From positions 1-7,872 of the forward strand of contig JAQTWR010000113.1 of assembly GCA_028689195.1 (NCBI GenBank): a stretch of 7,872 bases of DNA. Direction: 5' to 3'. The notes under the pieces are model-generated. The model had not been told where the DNA came from, searched no databases, and was given only the letters and a program-made list of their open reading frames with translations. Source of the stretch: Anaerolineales bacterium (GTDB lineage: Bacteria; Chloroflexota; Anaerolineae; Anaerolineales; Villigracilaceae). A program made the position numbers and the translations under genes. Shown in pieces: positions 1-5,603 of this stretch; within the stretch, counting starts at the first letter, position 1; each line of letters begins with the position of its first letter.

Positions 1-2220
1 ACAAATTTCGCCGAATAATTCGTTGCCTTTTTCGCCGGTGCGTTCGCCTGCGATGAACAGCGAAGGCGCGTAGGGGCGACCCGACGAGTCGCCCTTGCTT
101 AATTCATTCAACACAAACGGCGTACCCCACGCTTCAGATTCGCCATTCTCTTGGTTGCCGACCAACATCAACGCGATGTTGGGATACGGCGCGCCAGCTT
201 TGACGACGTCCTTCATCCAAACCAAATAAGTAGCGACGACGGTTTTCATATCCGCCGCGCCGCGACCATAGAGATAATCGCCTTCAATGCGCGGGGTGAA
301 TTGCGAATCATCGGGTTCGGGTTCGACCACGTCAAAGTGACCCGTCAAGAGAATAGGCGATTGGGAATCGGCATTTGGGAACGTCGCATAAATTGCAGGG
401 TATTTGCCGTCAAAGTATTTCACATCCAAACCCGCGGTGCGAAGATAATCGTCAATCAACGAACCCGCGCGGTGGACTTCGTCGTAGCGTTCGTTCGGGC
501 AGGCGGTGACGGACGGAATACGAATCAACTGCTGCGCGAGGTCTAAAATTTCAGAAGTTTTATCGGGATACGAAACCTCGACGACAGCCTGCGCGCGCGC
601 GCGGAACTGCATGGGCGCGTTTTGAATCTGGCGCGCCGAGTCGCGTCCGCGCTGCAGAAACTCTGCGATCTTTGCCGCGTCTTCGCCAATCGAGCCATAC
701 TCGGACGCGATGCGCTCCACATCGCCTTTGACTTGCGCCTCGCGTTCAAAATGCAATTCCTTCAGAACATCCAACGGGACTTCGTTGCCGTTGCCCAGTT
801 CGTTCTGCAGACGCGCCCGTATCTTTTCGGCGGTGTTGCGCGCGCCTTCGGACATTTCGACGAGCGGGGTCAAATCGCTCCAAAGATTCAGCGCCTCGGC
901 GAGAGGCTTGACTTCGTTGAGCGTCCATTTAAGGAAATCGCGCATGGCAATAGGCTTGCCCGTAAACGGATTTTCAATTTCGGCGCGGAGGGAGAACTTC
1001 GCGGCGAGATTTTCGTTGACGCGGGCGCGGGCAATATCCTCGCGGTCGTAGCGAAACGCGCGCGCGAATTTCGCGTCGGAATAGATACGAAGCAGGAGAA
1101 GGTGCTTGAGAGTCAGGTTGGCGATGTCAATATCGAGGCTGTGACCGCCGTCATCCACGCGGACTTCGACGCGCCCCATCGGCAAATTGATTCGCGCCAT
1201 GAGATTCTGCTTTTCGATTTGTAGCGCCATCTCTTCGGCGGGGGTCGCTTCGCCAATCGCGAATAATCCGCGCGCGTAAAGATGCGTGAGCTCGTCGCTC
1301 GTGGTGGAGATAATCCGCTCGACGGGGTCGGCAAACGAGCGCGCGCGGACGGGCGTCCAGTTGTTGTTGCCAAAGCGCACGCCGCGCCGCACGAGGTCAT
1401 ACGAGATTTGCAAATAATCGTTATACGAGCGATACAAATCGGGCAAATCAGTTTCGCGCGGATTCGGGAAGGTGAGATTGCGAATCGAATCATGCTCGGT
1501 GAGAATCACAGCCGCGCGCCCATCCTTGACCTGCGCCTGCATCGGCGTGGACGCGGCGGTTGCGATGAAGAGACTCGAAAACGCGCGCAAGAGCCGCGTG
1601 GCGGTAATGTAAAACTCGGATTTATACTCGTCAACGTGCTGGTTGCCGCGCTCATTTGCAGAGAGGTGCATGAAGTCCCATGCAAAAAGCGGGTCGGGCA
1701 GCGACATGTTGGTATGAATGCCGGCTGTCGCAAGCGTATCGCCGTAGAGGTCAACGCATTTTTCGAGATAGCGGCGCTTGGCGATAGCCCAATTTCCGGG
1801 AATCGAATCATGTCCGATGGCGGTGAGGAAGAGCAGGTTGCCATGCCAGTAATGCAGCCGCTCGCCAAAGTTGACTCCTGCGCGGTGCAGCGAGTTGATG
1901 AGCGAAGCTTCCATGAGACGCGCTTCGTAGATTGCGCCGCGCGGCGTGTAGTACGGGCGCGTCGCCCACTCGACCATCCAGTGAAAGACTTCGAGCTGGC
2001 TGAACTGTCCCTGCCAGTGCGGGATGCACTCGGCGCGCAGATAATCTACAAAGGATTGCTGGCTGGGTCCCGCGCCCACCGTGAGCAAGGGACGCAGTTC
2101 GTCATCAAGCAGATTCCATTCCTGCTCGAAGCCGTTGAGTCCGCCTTGAGGTTTCTCTTTGGCGGCTTGTTCCACGGCGAGGCGGTATTTGTCGGCGAAT
2201 TTTTGAGGGTTGAAGGTCAT
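1..2220 (-). CDS. GCS2-like ligase / M20 peptidase fusion protein (3' end beyond window)
   Basis: Seen: 740 uninterrupted codons from ATG at 2220 to the left edge, with no stop; an in-frame TAA at 2227-2229 just upstream fixes the start. Residues 1 to about 430 resemble the glutamate-cysteine ligase GCS2/YbdK family: an early acidic FEQEW segment (E32, E34), AGIHTNMSLP (H169) and RVEVRVDD (E352, R354). A helical, charged stretch (about 470-550) leads into an M20 metallopeptidase domain from about residue 557: LAQQLIRIPSVTACP, GHFDVVEP (H628, D630), GRGAADMK (D657) and NQENGE (Q690, E691). Family knowledge: GCS2 enzymes use ATP to join the Glu side-chain carboxylate to an amine; M20 enzymes cut amide or peptide bonds with two metals. 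Q690 sits where most members have the catalytic Glu. No signal peptide is visible, so it is probably cytoplasmic. No Shine-Dalgarno is visible. The true substrate is unknown; the C-terminal end of the M20 domain is missing from the window. Confidence 0.85.
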   Translation of the reverse strand, partial: MTFNPQKFADKYRLAVEQAAKEKPQGGLNGFEQEWNLLDDELRPLLTVGAGPSQQSFVDYLRAECIPHWQGQFSQLEVFHWMVEWATRPYYTPRGAIYEARLMEASLINSLHRAGVNFGERLHYWHGNLLFLTAIGHDSIPGNWAIAKRRYLEKCVDLYGDTLATAGIHTNMSLPDPLFAWDFMHLSANERGNQHVDEYKSEFYITATRLLRAFSSLFIATAASTPMQAQVKDGRAAVILTEHDSIRNLTFPNPRETDLPDLYRSYNDYLQISYDLVRRGVRFGNNNWTPVRARSFADPVERIISTTSDELTHLYARGLFAIGEATPAEEMALQIEKQNLMARINLPMGRVEVRVDDGGHSLDIDIANLTLKHLLLLRIYSDAKFARAFRYDREDIARARVNENLAAKFSLRAEIENPFTGKPIAMRDFLKWTLNEVKPLAEALNLWSDLTPLVEMSEGARNTAEKIRARLQNELGNGNEVPLDVLKELHFEREAQVKGDVERIASEYGSIGEDAAKIAEFLQRGRDSARQIQNAPMQFRARAQAVVEVSYPDKTSEILDLAQQLIRIPSVTACPNERYDEVHRAGSLIDDYLRTAGLDVKYFDGKYPAIYATFPNADSQSPILLTGHFDVVEPEPDDSQFTPRIEGDYLYGRGAADMKTVVATYLVWMKDVVKAGAPYPNIALMLVGNQENGESEAWGTPFVLNELSKGDSSGRPYAPSLFIAGERTGEKGNELFGEIC

Positions 2221-2225
2221 AAATT

Positions 2226-2234
2226 TTTATACCA
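2226..2234 (-). promoter_or_regulatory. Possible extended -10 element of the fusion gene, implying a leaderless mRNA
   Basis: On the minus strand TGGTATAAA is followed by AATTT and then the ATG at 2220. The TG one base before TATAAA fits an extended -10, while the -35 position (TCGTTC) is poor. With only five bases between the hexamer and ATG, transcription would begin at or next to the start codon, which agrees with the absence of a Shine-Dalgarno. It is a weak call, because this AT-rich sequence may belong to a dispersed repeat. Confidence 0.35.
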
Positions 2235-2283
2235 AGATGGACAAAGATGAACGAGATATTTTTTAATTAGCGATGTTACGCGC

Positions 2284-2337
2284 CCTCACCCTGCCCTCTC
2301 CCAAAAGGAGAGGGGGAAGGGTTGGGGATGAGGGTGA
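2284..2337. repeat. GC-rich imperfect hairpin repeat in the aminotransferase/fusion gap
   Basis: The inner stem is CCCTCTCC (2294-2301) with GGAGAGGG (2307-2314), 8 bp around the loop CAAAA. An outer stem TCACCCT (2286-2292) with AGGGTGA (2331-2337) adds 7 bp, with an unpaired G-rich stretch between. The style matches short REP-like or MITE-like elements found dispersed in many bacterial genomes. It lies downstream of the aminotransferase stop and upstream of the fusion gene. It has no T-tract on the minus strand, so it is not a typical intrinsic terminator, but it could still protect the 3' end of the mRNA. Confidence 0.6.
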
Positions 2338-2367
2338 ACTTTGCGTACCAGTTCATTACGAGACTTT

Positions 2368-3672
2368 TTAACTCTTAAGCGAATTCAATCCTTCCATCAA
2401 TCGCTTGAACGCGCCTTCGGTTCTTTCGGCGGGAGTGGCGTAAGAGAAGCGCAGCCAGTCATTTCCAAAGGGAGAGAAGAACGCGCCGGGAACGATAGCG
2501 ACGCCGTGATTTTCGGCGAGATATTGCCCGAGCGGTTCGCTATCTGCCCAGCCCTTGGCATTGATAAACTCGCCGACATTCATAAAGGCGTAATATCCCT
2601 TGCCGATGATATGCTGCAACCCGCTTTCGGCGAGCAATTTTTTCAAGACCACGCGGCTAGCGTTGGTCGGCTCAATGATGGTCTTGGCGGCTTCGAGGTA
2701 TCCCATTTTGTAGGCAACCATTGCAACTGCGAGCGAATAAAACGGCGGGATAACCCCGTGCGACGCGCGCGCGACGATGAATTTGACGACGGCTTCATCC
2801 GCGATGAGGTGACAGTTACGGATATTCGATCCGCCCAGCGATTTGGTAATCCCGTCGAGGAACATCAGGCGTTTGCGTTCTTCGGGGGTGAAGTTCTTCA
2901 AGAAGGAATTCAAATCCATCGGCGATTCGTCGGTGACGTAGTGATACATCCAATCGAAGAGGACGAACGCCACGCCCGCTTCCAACGCGGCTTTGGCGAG
3001 CGAGACTTGCTTCTCGACCGCAATCGTTAACCCCGTCGGGTTATCAGGATTGGTGATGACGATGCCCGCAATTTTTCTGCCCTTCGATTCCGCGAACTTG
3101 ACGCTCTCGCGGATCGCGTCTTCGGAATACGCCCAGCCCTGCGCGGGGTCGCCGGGCGTCCACAAAACATTTGCGCCCACGCCGTACGGTCCCCAGTTAT
3201 AGGAAATCCACGGCACGCGGGAGACCATGACAATATCGCCCTGCCGTCCATGACCGAGCGCCATCATCGCCTGATAGGCTTTGATCAGCGCGTCGCGCCC
3301 GCCTGCCGTGCCCAACACATTCGCGGGTCCCCACCCCGAAGCGGAATCCAATTTCCAATATTGCTCGATCACAGATTTACGGTAGGCTTCCGTGCCGAAG
3401 GGCATATCATACGAAGTGCCATGTTCAATTTGAAGTTGCAAAGCGCGTTCCAGAATCGCTTTTGGCGTTCCGGGCAGCGACGCGCCGCCATCGCCCTGCG
3501 AAGCGTCGAAAGTTTTCGCTTCGGGATTCTTTTCCTTGTAAACTTTCAAGGACTTGTTGATGAGGAACATGCGCGAAGGCGGAATATCTGCCATTTGTTT
3601 GAGATGCTCGCTGACGGGGACGAGATTCTTTTCGTCAACGGCAAAAACGGGGGCGGCATTTGAAATGGACAT
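2368..3672 (-). CDS. Class I/II PLP-dependent aminotransferase (434 aa)
   Basis: A fold-type I aminotransferase, expected in the cytoplasm, moving an amino group between an amino acid and a 2-oxo acid through pyridoxal phosphate. Seen in order: GTAGGRDALIKAY (121-133, phosphate-binding turn), NPDNPTG (208-214, with the cofactor-ring Asn at 211), DWMYHY (D240 pairs with the pyridine nitrogen, Y243), DGITKSLGGSNIR (K277, the Schiff-base lysine), and WLRFSYA (R408, the substrate carboxylate arginine). All key residues are present and the length is normal to slightly long. The start is well supported: AAGGAG at 3678-3683 lies five bases before ATG. The gene sits directly downstream of an apparent attenuator (3742-3928) with Thr/Asn-rich leader codons, suggesting control by amino acid supply. 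The substrate cannot be read from the sequence; an aspartate-family or broad-specificity enzyme is possible. Confidence 0.93.
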   Translation of the reverse strand: MSISNAAPVFAVDEKNLVPVSEHLKQMADIPPSRMFLINKSLKVYKEKNPEAKTFDASQGDGGASLPGTPKAILERALQLQIEHGTSYDMPFGTEAYRKSVIEQYWKLDSASGWGPANVLGTAGGRDALIKAYQAMMALGHGRQGDIVMVSRVPWISYNWGPYGVGANVLWTPGDPAQGWAYSEDAIRESVKFAESKGRKIAGIVITNPDNPTGLTIAVEKQVSLAKAALEAGVAFVLFDWMYHYVTDESPMDLNSFLKNFTPEERKRLMFLDGITKSLGGSNIRNCHLIADEAVVKFIVARASHGVIPPFYSLAVAMVAYKMGYLEAAKTIIEPTNASRVVLKKLLAESGLQHIIGKGYYAFMNVGEFINAKGWADSEPLGQYLAENHGVAIVPGAFFSPFGNDWLRFSYATPAERTEGAFKRLMEGLNSLKS

Positions 3673-3677
3673 AGTGA

Positions 3678-3683
3678 CTCCTT
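3678..3683 (-). promoter_or_regulatory. Ribosome binding site of the aminotransferase
   Basis: AAGGAG on the minus strand, five bases before the ATG at 3672. It supports that start and lies downstream of the attenuator terminator, so translation of the aminotransferase is independent of the leader peptide. Confidence 0.8.
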
Positions 3684-3741
3684 GTTTTCTTCCACGAAAT
3701 GCGCGTGATACGCTTTGCGCGCTTCATGGACAAATTAAGAA

Positions 3742-3766
3742 AAACGCCCCGAAGTTCGGGGCGTTT
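3742..3766 (-). terminator. Intrinsic terminator of the attenuator (segments 3 and 4)
   Basis: On the minus strand AAACGCCCCG (3766-3757), loop AACTT, then CGGGGCGTTT (3751-3742): a perfect 10 bp stem followed by further T residues (the run reads TTTTTCTT). It stands between the leader peptide stop (3778) and the aminotransferase start (3672), so readthrough is required for transcripts from the leader promoter to reach the aminotransferase. The upstream arm can alternatively pair with the leader segment at 3816-3826. Confidence 0.85.
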
Positions 3767-3858
3767 GGTTTGCCTATCTACGATGAATGGACTTGTTCAT
3801 GTTCACCTGATACACACCAACGCCCCGCAACGGCGCGCGCGCGAGTAGTACGATTGGT
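3757..3858 (-). promoter_or_regulatory. Putative transcription attenuator with competing pairings
   Basis: Seen, on the minus transcript: segment 1 ACCAATCG (3858-3851) can pair with CGTTGGT (3822-3816), 7 bp with one bulged U. Segment 2 GGGGCGTTGG (3826-3817) can pair with segment 3 CCAAACGCCCC (3768-3758), 10 bp with one bulged A. Segment 3 can instead pair with segment 4 (3751-3742) as the terminator. Segment 1 spans leader codons Thr12, Asn13 and part of Arg14. Inference: a ribosome stalled there blocks 1:2 pairing, so 2:3 forms an antiterminator and transcription enters the aminotransferase; when translation is not delayed, 1:2 and 3:4 form and transcription stops. This is the logic of the trp, thr and ilv attenuators of enteric bacteria. 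I do not recognise this particular leader. Confidence 0.7.
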
Positions 3859-3891
3859 ATTATTAGTATCTACAAGGGAAAGGCTGAACAT
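3778..3891 (-). CDS. Putative leader peptide (37 aa) of an attenuator
   Basis: A short frame from ATG at 3891 to TAG at 3780-3778. It begins MFSLSLV, then carries a Thr/Asn block TNNTNRTT (residues 9-16; seven of eight are Thr or Asn), an Arg/Ala stretch, AGRWCVSG (22-29) and ends in VHSS. There is no Shine-Dalgarno; the promoter -10 ends eight bases before ATG, so the mRNA would start at or beside the AUG and be leaderless. The stop lies nine bases before segment 3 of the terminator. The function is inferred from this layout: the peptide itself is probably not needed, only the speed of its translation over the Thr and Asn codons. A chance frame in a non-coding leader is the alternative. Confidence 0.65.
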   Translation of the reverse strand: MFSLSLVDTNNTNRTTRARAVAGRWCVSGEHEQVHSS

Positions 3892-3899
3892 CGGGCGCA

Positions 3900-3928
3900 A
3901 GGATACCACCGCAATATTTATGCGTCAA
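3900..3928 (-). promoter_or_regulatory. Sigma-70 type promoter of the leader and aminotransferase
   Basis: On the minus strand TTGACG (3928-3923), a 17-base spacer, and TATCCT (3905-3900). The -35 matches five of six consensus positions, the spacing is optimal and the -10 matches four of six. The expected start of transcription is at or very near the A of the leader ATG at 3891. It is located after the PilZ stop, so the aminotransferase appears to have its own transcription unit. Confidence 0.75.
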
Positions 3929-4010
3929 GAAAGAATCTTCGGCGGCGTAATCTCTCGAAATCCTTTCAACGCGTTTTTATGGATTTGAAACGACGCTTTG
4001 CGAAAGATCG

Positions 4011-4352
4011 CTACACGCCGTATTTCTGGATAATTCTCACAAAAATCTGCCGATCTTCGGGGAGGATTTCGCGGATCGCAAAACCGACGTGAAACAAATT
4101 CGGCTGGATGTTATCCGCCTTGCACCATTTGGAACGAGCGATAAACACAATATAGGGTCTATCTGCCAATTCGGCGGTTAACTCGAGGCGCAGATAATAA
4201 TCGCGTTCGACCAAAACCGGCGCCGAGGTTTCCAATTGCAGTCCCGTCGCGCTGACTTCGACCATGTGACCCAGCTGCTCCTGCGAATCATCATCCATAA
4301 CGCGCAAGTAGAGAATGAACTTTTTTCGTGGCGCTGTTCGTCTCTCGGGCAT
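4011..4352 (-). CDS. Single-domain PilZ protein (113 aa), probable c-di-GMP receptor
   Basis: PilZ domains bind cyclic di-GMP and pass the signal to motility, adhesion or matrix machinery, here as a stand-alone cytoplasmic protein. Seen: the N-terminal arginine motif RRTAPR (R5 and R9 give RxxxR), then VEVSATGLQL (31-40), matching the second (D/N)xSxxG motif except that Glu (E32) replaces Asp/Asn, and a C-terminal beta-strand pattern with SKWCK (74-78) and FHVGFAI (87-93). The length is usual for a lone PilZ domain. The start is supported by AAAGGAG eight bases upstream of ATG, and TATAAT at 4383-4388 gives a likely -10. The gene stands between a terminator of the upstream deacetylase and the promoter of the attenuator, so it is probably monocistronic. 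Reduced c-di-GMP affinity from E32 is possible but unproven. Confidence 0.85.
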   Translation of the reverse strand: MPERRTAPRKKFILYLRVMDDDSQEQLGHMVEVSATGLQLETSAPVLVERDYYLRLELTAELADRPYIVFIARSKWCKADNIQPNLFHVGFAIREILPEDRQIFVRIIQKYGV

Positions 4353-4382
4353 AAGAATAACTCCTTTATAAAAGATGTCGTT

Positions 4383-4411
4383 ATTATATTACCAAAAAGT
4401 TAAGACCCCAA
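4383..4411 (-). promoter_or_regulatory. Probable promoter of the PilZ gene
   Basis: On the minus strand TATAAT (4388-4383) is a perfect -10. Seventeen bases upstream is TTGGGG (4411-4406), a poor -35 that lies inside the 3' arm of the preceding terminator. Transcription would begin about 25 bases before the PilZ ATG. Confidence 0.5.
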
Positions 4412-4436
4412 AGGCTTTCAAAAACCTTTGGGGTCT
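4403..4436 (-). terminator. Terminator downstream of the LmbE-like deacetylase gene
   Basis: A perfect 12 bp stem, AGACCCCAAAGG with CCTTTGGGGTCT, around a 10-base loop. On the minus strand it follows the deacetylase stop (4442) within a few bases and is followed by TAACTTTTT, an imperfect T-tract. On the plus strand no T-tract follows, so it acts for the minus strand. Confidence 0.75.
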
Positions 4437-4441
4437 GCAAC

Positions 4442-5287
4442 TCAAATTCCGTCGAAGAGATCGCGCGTCATTTTATGCCTCTCGCCCACCGGCGGATATG
4501 CACGCATAAAATCTTCGCGTTCGCCGAAAATCCGCGAGACGAAGCCCATCAGTCCGCGCCGCATTTGCATCCCGCCTTGCGAAGCGTGCGCCGCGCTCGC
4601 TTTGTTTTTTTGCTCGGAAACCGAGCGCGTATCTAACCGCACATGCACGGGGAAATCCACTTCGGCGAGTTCCTTTAAGTTAATATCGCCGTTGCGCCCA
4701 AACTTGGTCGGGTCTTTTCCAAACAGCGGCATGATGCGCGTGGACGCTTTCAAAAACCAGCGCGGGAAAACCTGATAGTACAACGCGCCCGACTTGAACG
4801 GCGCGCCCGCTTCGGGATAAAAATCCGCGTCGTCCGATTTATCAAACGCGAGGACGGTGGCTTTGTGAATGTGAATATGATCGGGATGTTTATACCCGCC
4901 AATCGGATCGAAGGTAACAACCGCGTCTGGTTTCAACTCGCGGATGTATTTGACCACCAGCCCCGCGACCTCCTCGACGGGATGATTGATCTGCGCGTTG
5001 GGATGTTGGTTGGCGTCCATGCCGGGCATGCCCGAATCGCGATAGCCAAGAAAGAAAACTTCTTTCAATCCCAAATGTTTTGCGGCTTCCATGAGTTCGG
5101 CGGTTCGCATCTCGGCGGTGTCTTTATAGCCTTTCAGAAATTCCGCGTCCACCGAGCCAGCCTCGCCGCGCGTCGCGCAGACATAATAGGTGTCGTATCC
5201 TTTGTTTGCATAATATGCGAGCGTGCCGCCCAAGCCAAAAGACTCGTCGTCGGGGTGCGCTAAAACTGCCAGTAAAATTTTTGTCAT
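4442..5287 (-). CDS. LmbE/PIG-L family zinc-dependent deacetylase, MshB/Mca-like (281 aa)
   Basis: Family role: removes an N-acetyl group from a GlcNAc-type sugar conjugate, or cleaves an amide as in mycothiol metabolism (MshB, Mca) or bacillithiol synthesis (BshB). Seen, numbered from ATG at 5287: AHPDDE (10-15, with zinc ligands H11 and D14 and the probable base D13), TRGEAGS (39-45), and GGYKHPDHIHIH (130-141), where HPDH supplies the third zinc ligand (H137) and a catalytic His (H134). A later KNKASAAHASQ (228-238) is also family-like. An upstream in-frame ATG at 5347 would add 20 residues, but ATG 5287 has GAGG five bases upstream and puts the beta-strand directly before AHPDDE, so it is preferred. 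No signal peptide or membrane segment is visible. The true substrate is not predictable here; the nearby GCS2-like domain hints at thiol metabolism only by proximity. Confidence 0.88.
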   Translation of the reverse strand: MTKILLAVLAHPDDESFGLGGTLAYYANKGYDTYYVCATRGEAGSVDAEFLKGYKDTAEMRTAELMEAAKHLGLKEVFFLGYRDSGMPGMDANQHPNAQINHPVEEVAGLVVKYIRELKPDAVVTFDPIGGYKHPDHIHIHKATVLAFDKSDDADFYPEAGAPFKSGALYYQVFPRWFLKASTRIMPLFGKDPTKFGRNGDINLKELAEVDFPVHVRLDTRSVSEQKNKASAAHASQGGMQMRRGLMGFVSRIFGEREDFMRAYPPVGERHKMTRDLFDGI

Positions 5288-5330
5288 GTTTTCCTCGTAG
5301 TGAATAATGGTTAAGCCTGCTTCAAGAATT

Positions 5331-5404
5331 TTAGCCGTGAATTTCACGAATTCTCGCGGATTTTCAAACCAAATTCGCGTAAATCTGTGAAAATTCGCGG
5401 CTAA
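5331..5404. repeat. 74-base imperfect palindrome, MITE/REP-like
   Basis: It begins TTAGCCGTGAATTTCAC and ends GTGAAAATTCGCGGCTAA; the ends are inverted copies with one mismatch and one extra base. The inside is also an imperfect palindrome (GAATTCTCGCGGATTT against AAATTCGCGTAAATC). It lies 44 bases upstream of the deacetylase ATG and would be in its promoter or 5' leader. I judge it a dispersed non-coding element by style; copy number cannot be seen in one window. Confidence 0.6.
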
Positions 5405-5432
5405 TGGGTTTTGATATTTTTTGTATGTTGCC

Positions 5433-5486
5433 CTGAGCGACAGCGAAGGGTTTCCGATAAACTCAAAGATTCTTCGCTTCGCTCAG
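5433..5486. repeat. Inverted repeat element (GAGCGA...TCGCTC type)
   Basis: CTGAGCGACAGCGAAG (5433-5448) is the near-exact inverted copy of CTTCGCTTCGCTCAG (5472-5486), with one extra base, around a 23-base AT-rich centre. Motifs such as TTCGCTTCGCTCAGAATGAC are of a kind often scattered between genes in Anaerolineae-like genomes, a recollection I cannot check here. With the palindrome at 5331-5404 it fills most of the 316-base gap 5288-5603. I saw no convincing coding frame or RNA gene in the rest of this gap other than the terminator at 5556-5587. Confidence 0.55.
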
Positions 5487-5555
5487 AATGACATTGCATA
5501 AAGCGATAATTTAACAGACGCTTGCTCTGCGTTGAAGTTTACCTTATGAATAAAA

Positions 5556-5587
5556 AAATCCCGCAAGTTTGAAAACCTGCGGGATTT
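5556..5587 (-). terminator. Rho-independent terminator of the secreted helical protein gene
   Basis: On the minus strand AAATCCCGCA, a 12-base loop that can itself pair partly, then TGCGGGATTT running into TTTTATTC. A 10 bp stem with a seven-T run, 16 bases after the stop at 5604, makes this a textbook intrinsic terminator. Confidence 0.9.
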
Positions 5588-5603
5588 GACATTGGAATAC
5601 TTT

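Noticed and set aside
622..1224. A 200-codon plus-strand frame
   Set aside because: It is antisense to the helical linker and C-terminal ligase part of the fusion gene, with no domain, ribosome site or promoter of its own.
1282..2250. A 322-codon open frame on the plus strand, opposite the fusion gene
   Set aside because: It lies codon-for-codon opposite a minus frame with clear GCS2 motifs; its protein is Arg/His/Ala-rich with no recognisable motif. It is a shadow of the GC-rich codon use.
2341..3030. A 229-codon plus-strand frame opposite the aminotransferase
   Set aside because: The aminotransferase on the other strand has every catalytic motif; this frame has none.
3742..3766. The hairpin as terminator of the PilZ gene only
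   Set aside because: A good promoter lies between the PilZ stop and this hairpin, and its upstream arm has an alternative partner in the leader; attenuation explains more of the sequence, though it may also stop PilZ readthrough.
3831..3843. Alternating GC run as a Z-DNA or special repeat
   Set aside because: Such short GCGC runs occur throughout this window, including inside coding regions (592-602), and reflect base composition.
3673..4010. tRNA, riboswitch or T-box in the aminotransferase upstream region
   Set aside because: No tRNA cloverleaf, no T-box consensus and no riboswitch core that I recognise; the peptide-based attenuator fits better.
5288..5347. A 20-residue N-terminal extension of the LmbE-like deacetylase from ATG 5347
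   Set aside because: ATG 5287 has a Shine-Dalgarno and begins directly before the first beta-strand of the family; the extension runs into the palindromic repeat.
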